Assembly (NCBI RefSeq): GCF_000421185.1
Contig: NZ_ATWJ01000007.1
Location: 310,001-374,000 of the forward strand
Direction of reading: 5' to 3'
Length of the DNA stretch: 64,000 nucleotides
Source: Ornithinimicrobium pekingense DSM 21552
GTDB taxonomy: Bacteria; Actinomycetota; Actinomycetes; Actinomycetales; Dermatophilaceae
Shown here: positions 57,081 to 64,000 of the stretch, piece by piece
Numbering within the stretch: position 1 is the first letter of the stretch
Layout of the letters: every line of letters begins with the position of its first letter
The notes under the pieces: model-generated
What the model was told of the DNA's origin: nothing
What the model saw: the letters and a program-made list of their open reading frames with translations, nothing else
The model's database searches: none
Position numbers and translations under genes: made by a program

Positions 57081-57767
57081 CTACATCTCCACTCCACCGG
57101 GTGAGGTCGTCCCGCCAAGTAGGAGGGCACCGCTGAGGACGATCTCGTCTCGGCTCCGCAGCCCAAGCTTCGCGAGGATGGAATGGACGTGGGTCTTTAC
57201 TGTCGACTCACCAAGAACGAGGCGGGCTGCGATCTGACGGTTCGTCAGGCCGCAGGCTGCCAGCTCTGCCACGACTTGCTCGCGTGGGGTTAGGGCGGGT
57301 GTCTTGTTCGCCATTGCTAGCGGCCACGCTGGGGGCGCCGGCCGACGCTGAAGTGCTTGGAGCAGCAACGCAGCGATGCGTGGGCTGCACGACGACTGTC
57401 CTCGCACGACGAGCCTCACGGAGGTGACCACGTCGCTCAGTGGCTGGTCGGCATCGACGAATCCGCAGACGCCCGCCTCGGCCACCCGCACGACGGCCTC
57501 CGCCTGCGTGGCTTCGAACCCTATGCCGAAGCACACTAGCCGCATCGTGGGCGCTGTGCGGCGCAACGCGGGCACCAGACGAACGAGGTCGTCGACTCCG
57601 AAGTCGAGCAAGGCTACAGCGGGTTGGCATGGCGTGACGCAAGCCAAGGCCTCTGCGCCCGAGCCTGCATGAGCCACAACCGAGACTTCTTGGTCTGCGC
57701 TCATTGCCGTGGCGAGAGCATCGCGGTAGGCGCGCACCGGCGCGACAAGCACAACGTCGATCCCCAA
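57081..57767 (-). CDS. LuxR-family response regulator with atypical receiver
   Basis: This 228-residue protein starts best at TTG 57767 after GGGGAGG; a longer ATG frame from 57944 would add an unrelated sequence. The receiver domain (IDVVLVAPVRAYRDALATAM, VALLDFGVDDLVRLV) keeps one Asp in LLDFG but lacks the N-terminal acidic pair that binds Mg2+, so phosphorylation is doubtful. The LuxR helix-turn-helix is complete: LTPREQVVAELAACGLTNRQ and STVKTHVHSILAKLGL. Encoded 83 bases before the eCIS ATPase on the same strand, it is a good candidate regulator of the injection system (inference). Confidence 0.85.
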   Translation of the reverse strand: MGIDVVLVAPVRAYRDALATAMSADQEVSVVAHAGSGAEALACVTPCQPAVALLDFGVDDLVRLVPALRRTAPTMRLVCFGIGFEATQAEAVVRVAEAGVCGFVDADQPLSDVVTSVRLVVRGQSSCSPRIAALLLQALQRRPAPPAWPLAMANKTPALTPREQVVAELAACGLTNRQIAARLVLGESTVKTHVHSILAKLGLRSRDEIVLSGALLLGGTTSPGGVEM

Positions 57768-58426
57768 GGCGACCTCCCCTCCACCAGCCTGGGTGAGGTG
57801 GACGAAGTCGGTGTGTGGTGAGCCTGATCTTGACTTATCCCGATGCCCGACCCCCAGGATTGCCGACTTGGGGTCCGGTGTCCAGGGCGAAGCCAGTGGA
57901 GTGGTGGGCGAACGCGAGCGGCCGGCGAGCGCTTGGAAGGCCATCTTGGCGCGTCTCTGCGCCGTTTCGCACGTCTATCGCAAAGAAGAGGGTCTGGGAC
58001 CTGTCGACGGCGGTTGAGATTGGACAGTGACGGCGCGGCGGAGCTGTTGAGTTTCCGAGCGCCAGCGACGGGCCCGACGCGTCAGGGCCGCAACCCGGGT
58101 ATGAGTGCCTCGCGTCAAGATGCCGGCAAGGGCCGGGCCACGCTTTGCGATGGGTAGGAACAGTTCCGATGCGGCCCGGTCCGCGACTCAATCTGGACAG
58201 CGAGGAGCCCACGGCGTTCTTGCGCCTGCCGCCTACCACCAGCTGGTACGTCAGGGTCCGCAGTGGCCTGACGGAGGAACGCTGGTGGCGAAGACGCGGT
58301 GATGCACTCGTCTCGGTTAGTGGACGACCCGACGAAGAGGGACCTGCGCGTCTGGTTGGGTCGCCGGGGGTGCGCAACCGCAAGTTCCTCTCAACAATTC
58401 GCCTGCGTCCGAGCACGGCGGGGCAG
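57768..58426. other. Intergenic region upstream of the LuxR gene
   Basis: I find no supported gene in about 660 bases; frames there have no motif or ribosome site. The region must hold the LuxR/eCIS promoter on the minus strand and the end of the unknown gene at 58427. Confidence 0.6.
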
Positions 58427-59233
58427 CTACGGGATCCCATACCTTCTGCGGACCACATCGGCCAGGGCGGACGAAGTGTGGTTCAGGTGGTTCTGGGGAA
58501 CCGACTGCACCGCCTCCTGTGGTGCATCCGGGGTGTGGCCCTCGGCGAGGCGATGCTGCAGGAGCTCATGACGCAAACCGACTGCGTCGATGACCACTTG
58601 GTAATCAGCGCCGAAGTGGTCCCGTAAGCGCGCCATGACCCCCCCGGTGGGGCTGCTCGGTACTGCGGTTGGCAGATCCTCCCTCCTCAGGTCGTGCTCG
58701 AGCAGAGCCAGGCAGGTGAGCAGAAGGTCGGCATACTTGTCCTGCTCGGTCAGGCACCGCAAGTGTTCTCCCACCTCGTGCGAACTCGGCCGGAGGGACA
58801 GTGCACTGATCCGGGAGATCAACGGCTCGACGAAGCCTTCGGGCCATAGCGACATGTCCGCGGGACGGATCACAGACTGCATGCCGTTTCCCAGTGGTCT
58901 GTCGAGCTGTGCCCGTGCTGGAGGAGCTTCGACGATGACAACGGGACCGACGCCTCGGATGGTGAGGACATAGTCTAGGGGGAGGCGGCTGCCGAAGCTG
59001 CGGTCGTAGACCACGACTGCAGCCTTTCGGAGGGTGATGTCGTTGGCCATGGGGGAGCTTTGTGACAGTCCAGCCCTGATGTCGTCCAAACCACTGGGCA
59101 GCAGTCCCGTGCGAGCCGGCACGGACGGGAAAACGAACTCACGGTACAGCGCCAGCTCGGCTCGCCCTGCGACGAAGAGAGCTAGTTGGGGGGCGAAATT
59201 TTCAGCCACGGCGCAGTTCCGCCGTCGAAGCAT
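58427..59233 (-). CDS. Unknown protein paired with the SIR2 gene
   Basis: The frame predicts 268 residues from ATG 59233; GTG 59209 (260 residues) is an alternative and overlaps the SIR2 stop by only eight bases. Residues 15-130 look like an alpha/beta Rossmann-type domain (LALFVAGRAELALYREFVFP, then ITLRKAAVVVYDRSFGSRLP and TIRGVGPVVIVEAPPARAQL), with the general layout of TIR/DUF4062/SLOG-type nucleotide-sensing domains. This resemblance is weak. The rest is helical. The tight overlap with the SIR2 gene suggests a two-gene system, perhaps sensor and effector. Confidence 0.6.
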   Translation of the reverse strand: MLRRRNCAVAENFAPQLALFVAGRAELALYREFVFPSVPARTGLLPSGLDDIRAGLSQSSPMANDITLRKAAVVVYDRSFGSRLPLDYVLTIRGVGPVVIVEAPPARAQLDRPLGNGMQSVIRPADMSLWPEGFVEPLISRISALSLRPSSHEVGEHLRCLTEQDKYADLLLTCLALLEHDLRREDLPTAVPSSPTGGVMARLRDHFGADYQVVIDAVGLRHELLQHRLAEGHTPDAPQEAVQSVPQNHLNHTSSALADVVRRRYGIP

Positions 59234-60098
59234 CGGTCCTGAGGCTGACGTGCCGGGCCGCTCGCCGCTCCCACTCGGTGAGGAGCTCCGTGAAGAAGAC
59301 TTCCAAGACCTCGCCCCGGTCTGCGTCGGGATTGTCGTCCAGAACTATGGCCCGCAGGCCACGGCGAGCGAACTTCGCACTGGTGCGGCCATCGGCGTCG
59401 ACGGGCAGGATGGCCCAGCCAGCCCGTGTCATGCGGCCGAGCCGGTCACGTAGGACAGCGAGTACCTCACGCAGGTCCACGTCGTCGAGGCTATAGCCGA
59501 ACAGCACCGGTTCGCGGGTAAGAAGCCACCATGAGATGTAGGTTGTGAGCAGTGGCTTTCGACGCAAGAAACCGTCATAGTCCTCCTCAGTCATGATGAG
59601 GTCGCCGGGGTGGCGAAGGTCCCCGTGGAACTTGAGCAGCTGTGTGGCCTCCGGGCGACGGGCGAGCGATAGCTGGGACTCACCCAACAGCGGGACATAC
59701 GGACGGCGCTGACGCTCATATGCTCGTTCCAGGAGGAAGTCGGCGTTCGTCGTCAGCACAATGTCGAAGGGCATTCGGGTGAAAGCCAAATGTGCCTGGC
59801 TGGGCTCCAGTGCATCGATGAGCAGGAGCTCACTGAGTCGCTCGACCAGGGCCGAACGGCCATATACGTCCGCGAAGGCGGAGATCGCATCGATGGGGGA
59901 GGTCGCGTCTGCCGCAGGCGTATCGACCGCGAGGAGTCGCCCCAGCTCACCCCACAAAGGAGCCCGACGTCCATCGTCTGTGACGGCGTTCCGGCTGAAG
60001 CCCGCACCAATGACGGGCAGCCACCGGCCAGCGAAAAGCGAGCGAAGTAGCCCGCCAGGCAGGCGGTCGACGTACCTACGCCCAGAGGGCTGCACCAC
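59202..60098 (-). CDS. SIR2-domain protein (putative NADase, defence-like)
   Basis: This 298-residue protein has SIR2 fold motifs: LPVIGAGFSRNA (NAD-binding glycines), VLTTNADFLLERAY, LLKFHGDLRHPGDLIMTEED with the catalytic His, and PVLFGYSLDD. No zinc-binding Cys cluster is seen, as in SIR2-like NADases of phage defence systems rather than deacetylases. GTG 60098 has GGAGG six bases upstream and is preferred over TTG 60122. Its product probably destroys or binds NAD+ when triggered. It forms a pair with the overlapping downstream gene. Confidence 0.85.
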   Translation of the reverse strand: MVQPSGRRYVDRLPGGLLRSLFAGRWLPVIGAGFSRNAVTDDGRRAPLWGELGRLLAVDTPAADATSPIDAISAFADVYGRSALVERLSELLLIDALEPSQAHLAFTRMPFDIVLTTNADFLLERAYERQRRPYVPLLGESQLSLARRPEATQLLKFHGDLRHPGDLIMTEEDYDGFLRRKPLLTTYISWWLLTREPVLFGYSLDDVDLREVLAVLRDRLGRMTRAGWAILPVDADGRTSAKFARRGLRAIVLDDNPDADRGEVLEVFFTELLTEWERRAARHVSLRTDASTAELRRG

Positions 60099-60209
60099 GA
60101 GTGTCCTCCGCCCGGCGGCCAATGGCTGGCTAGGTCAAGGATGCACCCGCCAAGGCGGAGAGACAAGAGCTGTCAGCGCATCTCACGTCGGGTGTGTGCG
60201 GAGACGTAG

Positions 60210-60405
60210 TGAATCGCCCCGGGTTTCGTGGAGGCTCGGTTAGTTGGTTCCGGCCCCCGCCGGAGCCGGAGTTGTCAGGGTAGTGCTCTGGCGTGGTGGT
60301 TGCCCAGTGGTGGTCCTCGTACTCAGCGGGTGGGACTTGGCCGATCCCGCCGTGAAGCCGTCGGTGGTTCAACCAGGCGACGTACTCGGACTTGCACGAG
60401 CCTCT
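60210..60405 (-). mobile_element. IS3-family transposase 3' remnant with terminal inverted repeat
   Basis: The minus strand encodes the C-terminus of an IS3-type integrase-fold transposase (YVAWLNHRRLHGGIGQVPPA, then EYEDHHWATTTPEHY), with an end that seems frameshifted just before the usual TAA. At 60210-60235 the TGAATCGCCCCGGGTTTCGT motif matches an IS3-type terminal inverted repeat. Nothing of the transposase remains upstream of about 60405, and no second inverted repeat is found. The element is truncated and inactive. Confidence 0.8.
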
Positions 60406-60518
60406 GCTGCAGTTGGAGTTGCGACCTGGAGCGATGACACCACTCGGAGCGTTGTAATAAGGGCCGCGGCCGGCCGCCTGAATAGCACTGCCTCTGACTA
60501 GCGGCCGATCGCTGCGCG

Positions 60519-60784
60519 CCGATCCTGCGCCGCCGGCGACCCTGTCGCTGGAGCACGGGGGAGACGCCCGCGCCGCGGCCGACGACCTTGCTGCCACCGT
60601 CGCGACGGCGGCGGAGCAGGGCGCCGTCGTCTAGCGGCTACGGGCAGCCGTCGCCATGGCCGACCTGCCCGCCGAGCACCGACCCGCCGCGTGGCTGGAC
60701 GGGTTGCGGGAGGCCCGGCTGGCCGTGCCCCCGTCCCTCGCCGCACACGAGACGGCGGCCGTCGACCGGCTCCTGCGCGGATGA
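60519..60784 (+). pseudogene. Decayed small coding sequence next to the IS remnant
   Basis: One plus-strand frame reads as a plausible Ala-rich helical protein (DARAAADDLAATVATAAEQG, then LPAEHRPAAWLDGLREARLA) but has a TAG stop in the middle at about 60632. The part after the stop begins with an ATG at 60657 and ends in TGA at 60784 (42 residues). It looks like the tail of a gene cut by the IS event. No family is recognised. Confidence 0.35.
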
Positions 60785-60995
60785 GCGGCCGGGACCGCGT
60801 CGTAGTCCTCGCGTACGAGTCTCATCGCGGCACCGCGCTGGGCTCGATCGGCCCCGTAGTTACATACTCGGTACAGGGATATGAACCGCGAGCGTCGGGT
60901 TCTGGCTCGTCCCGCCACGTGTTCTCCGGTGGGGTGGCGCGACCGACGGAGCTGCAATAGCCTACGGTCTCAGATGCGGTGAGGTGGCCGACACG

Positions 60996-63557
60996 ATGAC
61001 AAAGCGCGCTCTGCTGATCGGAAGTCAGACCTTCGGTCTGACCGGGGTGAACGCCGACGTGGAGCTGATGGCGGAGAGCCTTTCCGGGCGTGGATTCCAG
61101 GTGACGGTGAAGCTCGACGGCGGGGCGACGCGAGCGGGGATCCTCGACGCCTACGAACAGCTGATCACGGACACGCGGCGGGGCTCGACCGACCCCGTCG
61201 TCGTCTACTACTCCGGTCATGGTGGCCGCGACCCGTTCGACGACTGGGCGGACCGGCAGCGTCGCGGGGAGCAGTCCCACCTCCACTACATCGTTCCGTT
61301 CGACATGGCGGCGACTACCGAGTCCGACTACCGAGGCCTTCTCGCCCAAGAGCTGAGCGCGCTGCAAGCCCGCCTCACCGAGCGGACGCACAACGTCACG
61401 ACAATCCTCGACTGCTGCCACTCAGCCACGATGTCGCGCGGCGCGACCCTGACGCCCAAGGCTGCGCCCCGCGGCTTCCCGACGGCAGGTGCCCTGTCGG
61501 TACTCGAGCGCCTCGCTCCCTCGCACGACGGCTGGGACACGTCCAACCGCCTCGCCGTCCGGATCGTCGCTTGCGACCCGACTCAGTCCGCCTACGAGCG
61601 CGACAGCGTGCTCGGCGGCCGGCACGGCGCGCTGACGGAGCAGCTCGTCATCGCCCTGCGCGACCTCGGCGATCGTCCAGTGAGCTGGCATTGGATTGGC
61701 GACCGCGTGCGCACGAGGGTGAGCGCCGAGCTTCCGATGCAGCGCCCCGAGGTCGAAGGGCCGAGCGACCGTGTGGCCTTCTCCCTCGACAGCCGTCCGC
61801 GCGCCGGTGCCGTGCCGGTATCAAGACAGGGCGCGGCCCTCACGATCGAGCCCGCGGGCCTCTTCGGGGCGTCGCAGGGCGACACCTACCATCTCGTCGA
61901 GGCCGGCGGCGCCACGGTGGCAGGGGCCACGGTTACTGAGGTCGCGGACGACCGTGCGAAGCTGACAACGAAGCCACCGCTCCCCGATGGCGTCTCCGCA
62001 GAACTGATTGCGATCCCGGTTCGCACGTCGTCGCCGCGCCCCGTGCGTCTGGCTGTTGCCGAGAATGTCGCCGAACCGCTGGCAGAGAAGATTGCCGCAT
62101 CGCCCCTGCTCCGTGTGCTTGACGACGGCGACCAGGGCGACGGCAAAGACGAGGGCGAACCGCCGGCTGTCGCGATAGTCGGCGAGGCGAAGCTCGTCAT
62201 TCACGACGGAAGCGGATTGTCGATCAACCGTGACGCACTGCCGACCGACGAGGCGGGCCAGAAGACGGCCATCGCGCTCGCCGAGCGCGTCGTGAAGGCC
62301 GAACGCCTTCGTCGTCTGCGTTCAGCCAGCGCAGACGGCCAGCGGGACAGGCTCATCTCCATCGAGTTCTTTCAGCACGACGACACCGGGCGGTCCCCGA
62401 GGGATCTCGCGGGAGTTCGACTTTATCCCGGAGACAAGATAAGCGTCGCGATCACCAACACCACGGACACGCCCGTCTACGTCGGACTCTTCGACATCGA
62501 GCTCGCCTCAAAGATTGTGCTGCTGAGCCGGGATCAGCCGTCCGGATGGCGGCTGGAACCCGGCGAAACAAAGGTGGCCGGCGGCACCGACGGCGTCGCC
62601 CTGTCCTGGGACGACACGGTTCCCGATAACGAGGAGCGCCTCGAAACGCTGGTCGTCATCGCCGCGACGGAGCCGCAGGAGTTCTTGCTGCTCGAAACGG
62701 CGAGGGACGTGGTCACGCGACGCGGCGTGCCCTCATCCGAGCTCGAGTCGCTCCTCACCGAGGCAGTCACGGGAACCCGCAACTGGAACGCGGGCTCATC
62801 CACGACCGGCGCGCCGCCTCGCTACTCGGTCGACACCATCGATTTTTTCCTCTCGCAGGGCTCGAAGATCGATCTGCATGAGCCCGCGTTCGCGATCACA
62901 GAGCTGCCGCCGCTATCCGTGCGCACCGCGCAGCCGCGAGGGTCGATCGACGCACCCTCACGCGCGGCTGTCCGGCTGGTCGCGCTCAAGGTGCAAAACA
63001 ACAAGGCGCTGTTCCGGGCGACGGTGCGCGTCGATGCGCTCGTCATGACCCTGCAGAGCGACGGCCAGGTCGTCGCCCAGCCGTTCACCTTCCGATTCCC
63101 CGGCATCCAGGACGGCGACCTGCTGCCCATGGACAAGCTGCAGCTGTACCTCGGCGACGTCAACGAGTTCGTCGACATCGCAATCTGGGTGAACCGCGAT
63201 GACACGAACGGCGTGGACCTCGCGAAGCTGTTTGAAGAGGCTGTAAATGACAACGTGACGCAGGGCGCCCTCACCGTGATCGGCGGACTGGTGCTCGCGG
63301 CACCACAGGTCGCCGTCGCCATAGGCACAGTCGCAGCCGCGGCGACCGTGATCCGGGTCGGCAACCAGCTCGTGCAGGCGGCCGTCGGCAAAGAGATCGG
63401 GCTGTACCGTACTAGCTTCCTCGCGTTCGAGGACTTCGGCGTGGGGCGCCAGCCCGCGGAGGGGCTGCGCCAGGCGCAGGGGATCGAGTTCGCGTACGAG
63501 ATCGTCGATATCTCGGGCGACGGCAGGGAAAGGCAGAGGTCGGGCGGCAAGCTATGA
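60996..63557 (+). CDS. Caspase-like (C14) peptidase with large C-terminal region
   Basis: This 853-residue protein starts MTKRALLIGSQTFGLTGVNA at ATG 60996 (GAGGTGG eight bases upstream; GTG 60984 is an alternative). The caspase domain (residues 1-240) has both catalytic residues, His in VVVYYSGHGGRDP and Cys in TTILDCCHSATMSRG. Residues about 470-570 resemble DUF4384 (VRLYPGDKISVAITNTTDTP, LFDIELASKIVLLSRDQPSG), often fused to caspases. The end has a beta sandwich and a hydrophobic hairpin (TVIGGLVLAAPQVAVAIGTV) that could insert in a membrane. It overlaps a second caspase gene. A death or defence effector is likely by analogy. Confidence 0.85.
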   Translation: MTKRALLIGSQTFGLTGVNADVELMAESLSGRGFQVTVKLDGGATRAGILDAYEQLITDTRRGSTDPVVVYYSGHGGRDPFDDWADRQRRGEQSHLHYIVPFDMAATTESDYRGLLAQELSALQARLTERTHNVTTILDCCHSATMSRGATLTPKAAPRGFPTAGALSVLERLAPSHDGWDTSNRLAVRIVACDPTQSAYERDSVLGGRHGALTEQLVIALRDLGDRPVSWHWIGDRVRTRVSAELPMQRPEVEGPSDRVAFSLDSRPRAGAVPVSRQGAALTIEPAGLFGASQGDTYHLVEAGGATVAGATVTEVADDRAKLTTKPPLPDGVSAELIAIPVRTSSPRPVRLAVAENVAEPLAEKIAASPLLRVLDDGDQGDGKDEGEPPAVAIVGEAKLVIHDGSGLSINRDALPTDEAGQKTAIALAERVVKAERLRRLRSASADGQRDRLISIEFFQHDDTGRSPRDLAGVRLYPGDKISVAITNTTDTPVYVGLFDIELASKIVLLSRDQPSGWRLEPGETKVAGGTDGVALSWDDTVPDNEERLETLVVIAATEPQEFLLLETARDVVTRRGVPSSELESLLTEAVTGTRNWNAGSSTTGAPPRYSVDTIDFFLSQGSKIDLHEPAFAITELPPLSVRTAQPRGSIDAPSRAAVRLVALKVQNNKALFRATVRVDALVMTLQSDGQVVAQPFTFRFPGIQDGDLLPMDKLQLYLGDVNEFVDIAIWVNRDDTNGVDLAKLFEEAVNDNVTQGALTVIGGLVLAAPQVAVAIGTVAAAATVIRVGNQLVQAAVGKEIGLYRTSFLAFEDFGVGRQPAEGLRQAQGIEFAYEIVDISGDGRERQRSGGKL

Positions 63558-64000
63558 CGAGGGCTCCGGGTCGCAAGGCACCGGATCGGGAGCGCAACGT
63601 CGGCCCGCTGCCGGTCGGCAAGCAATACGGGGCTCACGCGAACCGGTGGGCGATCCTGGTCGGCATCTCGAACTACGCGGATCCCCGCTTGAACCTGAGG
63701 TGGGCGAACCGTGACGCGCAGGAGCTGTACGAACTCATCCAAACGCCTGCGGGTGGCGGCTTCGAGTCCGAGCGCATCCAGCTGCTCATCGATGGCGAGG
63801 CGACGACCGCCGCGGTCACCAAGGCGCTGCGCAGCTTCTTGAAAAAACCCGCCCGTGAGGACGTGGTGCTGCTCTACTTCGCCTGTCACGGCACGCCCGA
63901 CGTCGACCGACCCAGCATCACGTACCTGCTGACACACGACACGGATCCCGACGACGTGTCGGGCACCGCCCTCCCGATGCGCGAGATCGACCTGTCGCTG
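63554..64000 (+). CDS. Second caspase-like protein, 3' end outside window
   Basis: The gene starts at ATG 63554, overlapping the first caspase stop (ATGA), and 149 codons are visible. After a basic linker comes a caspase fold: HANRWAILVGISNYADPRLN, NRDAQELYELIQ and VVLLYFACHGTPD with the catalytic His. The Cys region lies beyond the window edge. Coupling of two caspase-fold genes suggests that they act together, for example as a protease and its activating partner. Confidence 0.82.
   Translation, partial: MTRAPGRKAPDRERNVGPLPVGKQYGAHANRWAILVGISNYADPRLNLRWANRDAQELYELIQTPAGGGFESERIQLLIDGEATTAAVTKALRSFLKKPAREDVVLLYFACHGTPDVDRPSITYLLTHDTDPDDVSGTALPMREIDLSL

Noticed and set aside
1-64000. tRNA, rRNA or riboswitch genes
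   Set aside because: No cloverleaf ends, conserved rRNA segments or known aptamer cores were recognised in the intergenic parts; a covariance-model scan was not possible here.

Overview
The window is a GC-rich actinobacterial chromosome segment. The clearest taxonomic marker is an Lsr2 xenogeneic silencer (28.5-28.9 kb). GC-rich codon use, the many GTG starts, and ATGA/GTGA start-stop overlaps fit Actinomycetota. A Micrococcales-type host is only an inference.

Layout. (1) 0-9.3 kb is a copper and thiol-redox island. It holds the end of an NlpC/P60 peptidase, a frameshifted cation diffusion facilitator, and a coupled operon (His-rich membrane protein, CxxC glutaredoxin-like protein, CcdA, membrane-tethered redoxin). 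It also holds a DUF305 lipoprotein, two SHOCT-domain proteins around a Met-rich multicopper oxidase, a membrane DUF305 protein, a K+-channel-like protein, a frameshifted DUF305 gene, and an 18-cysteine four-helix copper-binding protein. (2) 9.4-17.8 kb, minus strand, is a complex I-like operon nuoA-X-nuoH-J-K-L-M-N with no nuoC, E, F, G or I. X is one protein with a degenerate NuoB-like part, a long His-rich linker and a NuoD-N-terminus-like segment, without the N2 cluster cysteines. (3) 18.6-27.4 kb is a LacI-controlled catabolic cluster: ribose-type ABC importer, phosphotriesterase-family hydrolase, glutamine-amidotransferase-like protein, nucleoside hydrolase, ribokinase and M20 carbamoylase/amidohydrolase. 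It looks built to import a ribonucleoside, split it, phosphorylate the ribose and degrade the base. It lies between two diverged direct repeats of about 280 bp. (4) 28.5 kb: lsr2. (5) 29.5-57.8 kb, minus strand, is an extracellular contractile injection system (eCIS). It encodes an AAA+ ATPase, a DUF4157 effector candidate with an HNH-like segment, DUF4255 cap, sheath, tube, small assembly proteins, LysM adaptor, spike hub and OB-fold spike, PAAR tip, gp25, two baseplate-J proteins, a tail protein I, and four proteins sharing one N-terminal domain. A LuxR-type regulator lies just upstream. There is no terminase, portal or capsid gene, so this is not a prophage. (6) 58.4-64 kb is a defence/cell-death-like segment: a SIR2-domain protein with an overlapping unknown partner, an IS3 remnant, and two overlapping caspase-like genes, the second cut by the window edge.

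How the parts fit. The first island handles periplasmic and membrane copper plus thiol redox. The complex I-like operon keeps proton-channel subunits but seems to have lost quinone and NADH chemistry. The nucleoside cluster is a self-contained metabolic cassette. The eCIS operon is translationally coupled almost throughout and carries its own likely cargo. The SIR2 and caspase genes beside it are typical of suicidal immunity. Several frameshifts (CDF, DUF305, IS3) are either real decay or sequencing errors; the sequence alone cannot decide.
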